Shown here one piece after another: positions 57,099 to 64,000 of a DNA stretch of 64,000 nt (position 1 is the stretch's first letter; the number at the start of each line of letters is the position of its first letter). The notes under the pieces are model-generated. The model was not told the DNA's origin and did no database searches. It saw only the letters and a list, made by a program, of their open reading frames with translations. The translations under genes were made by a program, and so were the position numbers. The DNA comes from Sporothrix humicola (lineage: Eukaryota > Ascomycota > Sordariomycetes > Ophiostomatales > Ophiostomataceae). The stretch covers positions 62,001 through 126,000 of the forward strand of contig WNYE01000035.1 in NCBI GenBank assembly GCA_021396245.1. Reading direction: 5' to 3'.

Positions 57099-58981
57099 TC
57101 ATAAACCTTCCTCGCCAGCCTTGCACAGCTTGATTTCACGGCCCCACTCCGACTTGAGCACTTGGGATGCCGTGATGCGGCGCGTTGGGTTGGGGTCCAG
57201 GATGGAGTAGATGACGTTGCGACACCGGGCCTGTGCTTAATTAGTATATTGATTCTTGATCCACCATGGAATCAGTGTATGTGGGGTCGGTTCACTGGGG
57301 GGGGGTTGGTTCACTTGGCACTTACACGATGGAGTGACTCAATCGGGCCATAGCCCTCCTCGTCACGGCGTCCGTCGAGGTAGCGAGCGTAGAACTCGTC
57401 TTCGTCCTTCTTGGCGACGCGCCACAGATGCCGGCCGGTGCGCATGGCCATGTAGATGACACCACAGGCCCACACATCCACGGCACGAGCATCAAACTCC
57501 TTGTTCACGTACTCTTCCGGGGAGATGTAAGGGGCAGAGCCGCACAGGCCCGATACCATGTGCGCGTCACTTTCCCACGCCATACGAAAACATTCTCCGT
57601 TGCCGAAATCGGTAATCTTCAGGCCACCATGAGTGGTGAGAAGCAGGTTCTCGGGCTTCAAGTCGCGGTGGGCCACGCCCATTTCGTGCATGTACTCAAC
57701 ACCGCGCATCATCTGCTTGAAGAAGCAGTCGGCCTCCTGCACCTCGAGCTTGCCGGCCGCCAGCACCAGGGTGTACAAGTCACCGCCAGCGCAGAACTCC
57801 ATCACCTCGCAGTAGTCGCCTTTGGAGTCCTTGAGCAGGTCGAGCGTGTGGATGACGTTCGGGTGGCGCAGACTGGACGAAATGCAGAACTCGGCTGTGA
57901 GCCGCTTGCTGTACTTCTTCTCGTTCTCCTCGGGCCGGCGCTTGAACTCCTTGACGGCGTACAGCTTCTCGCCCATGCCATCGGCAAGCTTCTTGTGCGA
58001 GATGCGCACGATACCAAAGGCACCACGACCGACAATCTCCTGGCACTTTCCGTACTTCTCGATCAAGGTCGAGGCAGGCGGCGCGGTGCCGAGTTTCTTG
58101 TCAGCGCTTGCCTTCTTGTCTGCAGCCAGGCTGTCCTTCTCCTGCTTGAGGTTGTCGACCCAGCTAGACACCAGCGACAAGTCACCCTCGGGGTGTTCGG
58201 GCTTCTTGCCGAGAATGAGACCGCGGAACATGTCCACCAGCTTTTCCTGGCGCCGGCTGGACTTGAGGTGATGCTCGTGGCCGCCCTGAAAGCTCGCGTC
58301 CGCGACAAAGCGCTGGTGCTGCGCGGGGCTGCTGGATTTGGATGCAGGCTTTGGGGTCGTCGTCGGCGGCGCTTTTTCGTGGGCGCCCTTTTCAGTACCG
58401 GAGCCCTTGCGAGAGGGGACCTGGGGCCGCGTGGCGGGTGATGCCGCGCCGCTGTTTGGATTACTCGATGCTTGTGCGGAGCCGTTGGTGCTCGTGGCCA
58501 CTAATGACTGGCTTTCCTTGACGTGCTGCAGAAGAGCCTGCTGGTGTAGTTGTGCTTCAAGCGCTTGTTTTGACTGAGATTGCGGAGCAGGCGACGCGGG
58601 GCCGGGAGACGGGTGCACGGATTCTGAAGACTGTGATGCCTGGACGGGGTGGAGGGACTGAGAGGGTTGCGATGATGACGGTGCTTGCGCTTGTGATTGT
58701 TGTGCCTGTTGCTGTTGCAACTGTTGTCTTTTCTGGTTTGCGGGGTTGGTCGGGTCGAGGCTGACGAGTGAGCGCTGCGAAAACATGCGCGTAATGCGGT
58801 CTTTTACAGATGCCTTCTCGGCGGGCTTAGCCGGCTGCGTTTCTGACGGGACAGCGGTGCCATTTTGTTGGGGTGCGAGATGCGGCGACCGTGCAGGTGG
58901 GAGTTCCATGGATTTAATGGATGAAGAGTGCGAGCGTTCTGAAGGCGTCGTGCCCTTGGCTTCGGTGGGAGTGGTCGCCAT
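57099..58981 (-). CDS. sat4: SAT4/HAL4-type serine/threonine kinase
   Basis: Fungal Npr1/Hal-family kinase that in yeast supports the potassium transporters Trk1/Trk2 and salt tolerance. Exons 57326-58981 and 57099-57230 with a 95-nt intron (GTAAGT...GCACAG) give 595 residues. The first 290 residues are Ser/Pro/Gln-rich and disordered. The kinase domain runs from about 305: glycine loop GRGAFG, AVKEF lysine, HRDLKPEN at about 437-444, DFG in KITDFGNGE, and PEEYV in place of APE. The second exon adds the C-lobe end ARCRNVIYSILDPNPTRRIT and the tail EWGREIKLCKAGEEGL, both typical of HAL4. Without it the domain would be truncated. The start MATTPTEAKGTTPSE follows a long CT-rich leader on this strand. 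Confidence 0.94.
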
Positions 58982-61900
58982 GACGTATGTGGTGGTCGAT
59001 AATTGTCGGTCGATCGGGGGAAGAAGTGGTAGGTAGATCGTACCACGCGGTAACAGGCGACAAATAGAGGAATGTCAGGCGAGGAGACGATAAATGAGGC
59101 GGCGGATGCGAAACACGTGCGAAAAGAACCTCAAAGTTCAAATCAAGTCGTCCGGGGACGAGATGGGCTGAATGCGACACCTCGAAGAACGAGGGTCTGC
59201 GCAGCCTGGTTTCGAGTTTTGATGAGTCTCAGCAGGAATGAGTGCGCCAAGGGAGAGTGCGCTCGCTGAGAAAGAAATCCGCGACAAAGGAATATATATG
59301 CGTTTGTCTATGCGACGGCGGCGTCAGAAGTTGGGACTTGCTGTCAAAGGCGGGTCGCAATATATAACTCTGATAAAGTGGTGCTGGGGTTGCCGCGTAT
59401 TTTTGTCGGCACAGCCTTTTGTAAGGATGCCGGGGTGCTTGGTGCTTGCTTCTCTGTTTCCGGAGGATTTTTCTTGTTGGATTTTCGCTCTTTAAATCGT
59501 TTATTTACCTTCCAAAATGGCTGGCTGTGCCAGTAACACCAAAGGTGATGTGGTATTTGGCAAACCCGATACAAGGGGCAAAGAAGAGAAGAAAAAAAGA
59601 AAGAGAAAAAAAGCCTGATCCTGTGAGCCTTATATCGCGGGCGCTGTGCGTGCGTGCTAGAACGAGACTAGTACGCAAGTATTGCGTCGAGGGAGGAACT
59701 CTGTGGAATAAGTCAGAGACGGAGGATTTGCGGTAAGGTGCGGGAATCCAGGGCCAACCGGCAAGAAAACGGGACGGGATGCACAGTGAGAAAGCAGGAG
59801 GCGAAAGGGGAGAATAGCACGGGAGTACGGGGATTGCCAGGCGAAAGAGGGGTAGAGAAAGTGTGGGAATTTTGGTGGTTTTAGAGAGCAACGTTTTGAG
59901 GGCAGTAGTCAGGAGCTGTTTGGAGTAGCGGCGAGGGAGGCGAATTTTAGTATGTGTTAGAGGCCAATGACCTGTAAAAGCGGAGGATGCTGGCGGCCGA
60001 TGACAGTCATGTTTGTGGAAAACACTGGTAAATGGGCAAGGGGCACAGATGATTGACGGCTGTAGCCGGGGACGGTGCAATGGAAGGAAATCGAAAGCAC
60101 TGGCAGGAGGGTTTTATAGAAATGAACGAGATCTTTTGTGGTTCGTCGGTTGCAAAAGATGTGAAATCGTGGTGAAAAGGTGCAAATGTGTGGTGGGAAG
60201 CAATGGGCGGAATACGGAAACAAGTATGAAAGAGGGAGAATGGAGAGAGAGAGGAAGAGAGGAAGAAAGAAGAGGGAGGGCGCAGTTTGATTATGAATAA
60301 CACTTGGCGACGGGGCACTGCTGGTGTGTGTAGAAAGAACGAACGCCGTGGAGCAGGCTGACAAAGACAGGCCGCACGGGGCTGCAGTGCGGGATGCAGG
60401 ATGTGGGATGCGTCGAAGTGGTTGAAAGACTCGCCGAATAAGGGCGACGACGCAACAACAGCGATAGAAAATTCTGATGTCACGAGCACCTCCTGGAGGC
60501 TTCTTTCGAATTGTATAATCGTCACCGGCTTGAAACGGAAGAGATAGGAAGATCGGAGCGCAAAACGGGGCGTATACCGAGCAGGGGAGGAAAGGGGAGC
60601 GGGTGGAAAATAGGATGTGGGAAAACGACAAGAAAGGAGAAAATGTGAAGCGGAAGAGGAAGAAAGGAGTCGTGAGATAGATGGAGAGAAATATAATATA
60701 GGAGGGAAGGAGGGAAGAATGACGACACCCTTGGGAAACGGAAGGCACGATTTGGAAGCTGATGCCAGTTCAAAATCCGAAATGACATGCAACAATTACA
60801 AAAAAAGGATATGCGGGAACGGAAGGAGCAATGGAGGAGATGTGCGGAATATGGGAAGGAACGAATTGGCAACCCGGGTTGGTTGAGAATTGAATTTACC
60901 TGTTGTAAATAAATGTGACGCGGTGGACGGCGAGCCGTCCGGGAGCTTGGTTCGTCGACGCGGGTGGTGCTGTGTTGTCGATGCGGTATTGCAGCGTTGT
61001 TTGGCGTAGTGGTGTCGTGGTATTGTTTTGTGGTGTTTTACAAAGCGCCGTACACCGCCGGTCGGGAGGCGGAAGCTTGTTCCTATGCAGCGGGCAACAC
61101 CCAAGAAAGATGCGGGTAGCAGGCCGGTTCGGGGGCGTATGCGTAGACGTCGGGACGGGAAGGTGCGATAATTGGAAAGAGCAAGAGACGTAGCAAGAAA
61201 AAAAGGAGTATCCGTAGAAGCAACCAAGAGGGAAGGTGCGAAGTTGTGGTGCTGGTTGCAGAAGTGAGAAAGAGATGCCGTCGAAGGGCAGCCGCGATTG
61301 GCTTGGCCGGTTGCGGTTGCGGTTGCGGTTTGTGGTTGTTTTGCTGCAGGAAGGAGCGATGTGGGAGGGGGATGGTTTGCACCAGCAATCGTCAAGAAGA
61401 ACAGGAAGGATGGAGAGATGTGAAAGGAGGACGAGGAGAAGAAGTGGGAGGAAAGAGGTTCAAGAAGATCAAGGAAGGAGCTGAGGAATGCAAAAGTGCA
61501 AATTGGCAGCCGCGGCGATCAAAGCAAGAACAAGGCGGCGGGAAAAGGCAGGAAGAGAAAAATAAGGCAAAGAAAATGCCCACGAGATGAGATGGGACGA
61601 AACGAGACTAACAAGACACAGAGGGTGAGTGGGAGCAAGCAACCACCCTGAAGTCTAAATGCTCAGGCGAGAGAGGAAAAAATCCGTAAGACCACTGGGA
61701 CAAAGCGGGCAGGCGCTATTGGGGAGAATTTTGGAGGGCAGACTGTATTTTTTCTTGTGCTGGAGCTAGACGAAATAGTCGCGCGCGCGGGTTAGGGTCT
61801 TCTCCTCAGGCAAGAGGGACAGTTCTTTCATGTGGCGGTTGTTCCTTCCTTCAACTGAAGCCGGCAATTCTGGGTGGCAGGCGCTCTTTTTTCGTCCTTT

Positions 61901-63983
61901 TTCCATTCGTATTAGAGATATTTCTACGCGAGGAGGTCTGTACAGAAATCAGCACCCTTTGTAGCAAATATAAGAAGAATAGCAGCACAGTTACAAGGCA
62001 AATACAAGAGAATATTACGGGGCCAGTTTTCTGTTAATATTACTTCATTTTTTCAATGCCCTGAGACCACAACAAAACGTCCAGGTTGTTCTTTCCTTTC
62101 CTAGGCAGTTCATTCGATGCAAGAACCGAGCCTGTCGCGGCTGTCCCATCACAATGGGCAACCGCCAAGGTATGTCCTTCCAACGCCCGTGGCTGGCCGA
62201 TGAGTTGGCGGCGGGTGGCAATCCCCTTTGGGAGGAAGGAGGCACCGTATGTCCTATCCTCCCACGAGCTCTTCTCGATGACAAATCGTGATAAGCAGTA
62301 AAAAGTGCCCGTGCCTCTACTGAGAAATTCAATGCAAGTCTCTCTCGAGTCTCTGTCTATAACTTATATTTTTAATTCTTCTTTTAATTGTTCTCGTGTG
62401 CAGCAATGTCCGTTGGCAAAGCCGGGTCCCCCATGTGCGTGGGCGGGCACCTGCAGCGTAACGAGGGCCGCATTACGTTCCTTTTTTCACTTTTGGGCTG
62501 TATTTTTTCTGGATTTTCGGCGGGTTTTGGCGGCAGAGAAAAGAAAAGCCAAAGAAAGAAAGAAAAAATTAGAGAAAAAATAGGGCGAAAATATAGCGCG
62601 ATGAATTCCCGGGCCACACTTTCCCTATTCTAGGGGGTGGAAGGCGCGTGGGTGGTGGTGGCTTCTTCGAGAAAAAACAGAAGCCCAAGCCAGATCAGGG
62701 CAGGTGCGGTGGTTTCTCGGGCATGACGTGCCCTCCGCCAGGTATTTCCAAATATTAGTAATGTGAAATGGATGGCGGCCCGCCAGAGGCATAGAGGGGG
62801 AAAATACTGTGTAGTTTCCAGATAGGGCCCTATGAATACGACCGAGAGGCGCCAGCTTCGGCGGACGCGAAAAGGCAGGAGCGTAGCTTCCTTGAAAATC
62901 GATGCACGAATCGAAAAATTAAAGGGGCATGAATAACAATAGACAAGAAGAAAGGAAAGAGCCGGCCAGCAACTGTATCTGACAACGGCAGGCACGCAGT
63001 ATCCCAGTCTACGATGTGAGATAGATACACCGGCAGTACGGAGTACGGAGTAAGTTGCGTGTACAGCACATGGCTTGGCGGGCCAAAAGAGGAAGTGGGC
63101 AATTGAGAAAACAGAGAGGAAATCAGTGAAAATAGAGTGAATATGGAGACAAAATGGGAGGGAGCTCACAGCTTACCATGTTGAAACTCAAAGTCTACAG
63201 AGCCAAGAGCTGCAAGCTGCAGGCTACGACCTGCGTCGTGCCTTCCTGTCTGCATCTTCCTGCAGCCCTCCCTCTTGCAACGTCTCCCATCTTGGATGGA
63301 CAAAAGCAGGAGCGAGCCGCGGCAACCTGCTTTTGTTCCTCGTTAGGGCTGTTGCCGGCGTGCAGGGTCAAAGGGTGTTTCCTTTTCTCTCTTTCCCTGC
63401 GGCAGACATGCCTCTGTTAGGTATTGTTCCTTCCTTCATCAGCAAAATGCTTGTCAGATCCCGCAAATGTCTGGGAAGGCATGACGGAATCCTCGTATCA
63501 GTATTGGGAAAGAGCACCCTCGTACCCTTGCAAGTTTGCTGCAATGAATGTATTCTTGAATATCTTACCAATAGCACTTGCCTGCTACCTCTTGCCTTTC
63601 CTGCTCTTGTTACCCTCCTGCCCTCCTTCCTCTCAATGTCCGAGGATGCTCTCATTGGTCGAAGCTTCCCTGCACCGGCCTGTACGCAAAAGCAAGCCAC
63701 CATCATATGTCGTCCCCTCCTCATCGTCCCTCTTTTGAGTCTTTTGAGTCTTTTGCCTCCAATCTCACGAATACCCCCTCGACGCCCACTCACCTCGTCT
63801 TTTGTCTGCTCAGTTCGCCTTTGTCGCTTTCACTTCCTATGATTATTGTTTATTTCGTGACCTTGTGCTGGCCTTTTTTGTTCCTTCTTTTTGTTCCATT
63901 TCTGTCCCTTTTCTGGCCCTCTTTGTCCACCGACTGCCTCTGTGTTTGTCCTCCTTGTCTTCCCGAGACGAAACCTCAGCAAT
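58982..63983. other. 5 kb region: sat4 leader/promoter and unassigned DNA
   Basis: 59500-61600 is purine-rich on the plus strand, so CT-rich in the sat4 direction; long open frames there (for example 59957-60748, minus) reflect composition only. GGTTGC repeats three times at 61309-61326. Near 62117-62290 a short GC-richer block has ATGs and a GTATGT donor, but I recognise no protein. The motif TACGGAGTACGGAGTA lies at 63037-63052. 63560-63980 is CT-rich on the plus strand and leads into an ATG at 63984. Confidence 0.45.
61309..61326. repeat. GGTTGC hexanucleotide repeat
   Basis: Three perfect copies of GGTTGC with a degenerate fourth, in non-coding DNA upstream of sat4. Confidence 0.7.
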
Positions 63984-64000
63984 ATGGAGATTCCGGCCGA
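63984..64000 (+). CDS. Probable start of a next gene, cut by the window edge
   Basis: A CT-rich tract of several hundred bases ends in CAGCAATATGGAG; the ATG at 63984 opens MEIPA and runs off the window. The arrangement matches the starts of pim1 and ole1 here, but five codons cannot prove a gene. Confidence 0.3.

Noticed and set aside
59957..60795. Two overlapping open frames of about 260 codons on the minus strand
   Set aside because: Both arise from the CT-rich strand upstream of sat4. Two long frames overlapping in different phases point to composition, not coding.

Overview
The window reads as nuclear DNA of a filamentous ascomycete, most likely a Sordariomycete. Genes are single and not in operons. 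They carry short introns (mostly about 45-115 nt) with GTANGT-type donors and CTAAC/CTGAC branch sites, have GC-rich third positions, and follow long CT-rich leaders. The gene set includes a sphingolipid C9-methyltransferase, a complex I LYR subunit and a desaturase fused to cytochrome b5. The genus cannot be fixed from the sequence alone. I recognise or support sixteen protein genes, plus a probable gene start at the right edge. No tRNA, rRNA, CRISPR array or intact transposon was seen.

Left part (1-19.7 kb): the NuA4 subunit VID21/EAF1 (minus, C-terminus cut by the window edge) diverges from the splicing factor SPP2. Then come a GH13 alpha-glucosidase, the sphingolipid C9-methyltransferase and an RRG7-like mitochondrial protein with a PD-(D/E)XK core, all on the plus strand. 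A small conserved hypothetical gene on the minus strand diverges from the mitochondrial Lon protease PIM1.

Middle part (19.7-44 kb): a 4.8 kb intergenic region leads into a large protein with a divergent kinase domain, and another 3.5 kb leads into the delta-9 desaturase OLE1. OLE1 converges with a RING-containing SNF2 ATPase of the HLTF/Rad5 type. Then follows a compact block of alternating genes: ZNF511-like zinc finger, BUD31, NDUFA6 and RPC19. Exon joins were worked out to the base and keep the reading frame in every case.

Right part (44-64 kb): only two clear genes lie in 20 kb, a disordered conserved protein at 54.1 kb and the SAT4/HAL4 kinase at 57-59 kb. The 10 kb between RPC19 and the 54 kb gene holds a 35-nt poly(A) tract, short-word repeats and CT-rich leader-like DNA, but no recognisable gene. 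At the last bases a CT-rich tract ends in an ATG that probably starts the next gene.

The genes are mostly housekeeping: chromatin and transcription (VID21, SNF2, RPC19), splicing (SPP2, BUD31), mitochondrial function (PIM1, RRG7, NDUFA6), lipids (C9-methyltransferase, OLE1) and ion-transport signalling (SAT4). Nothing indicates a secondary-metabolite cluster, a defence island or a new multi-gene system. The best leads are the divergent kinase-like protein, in-frame introns that could give two isoforms, the gene-poor 10 kb, and an undecided small gene near 44.5 kb.
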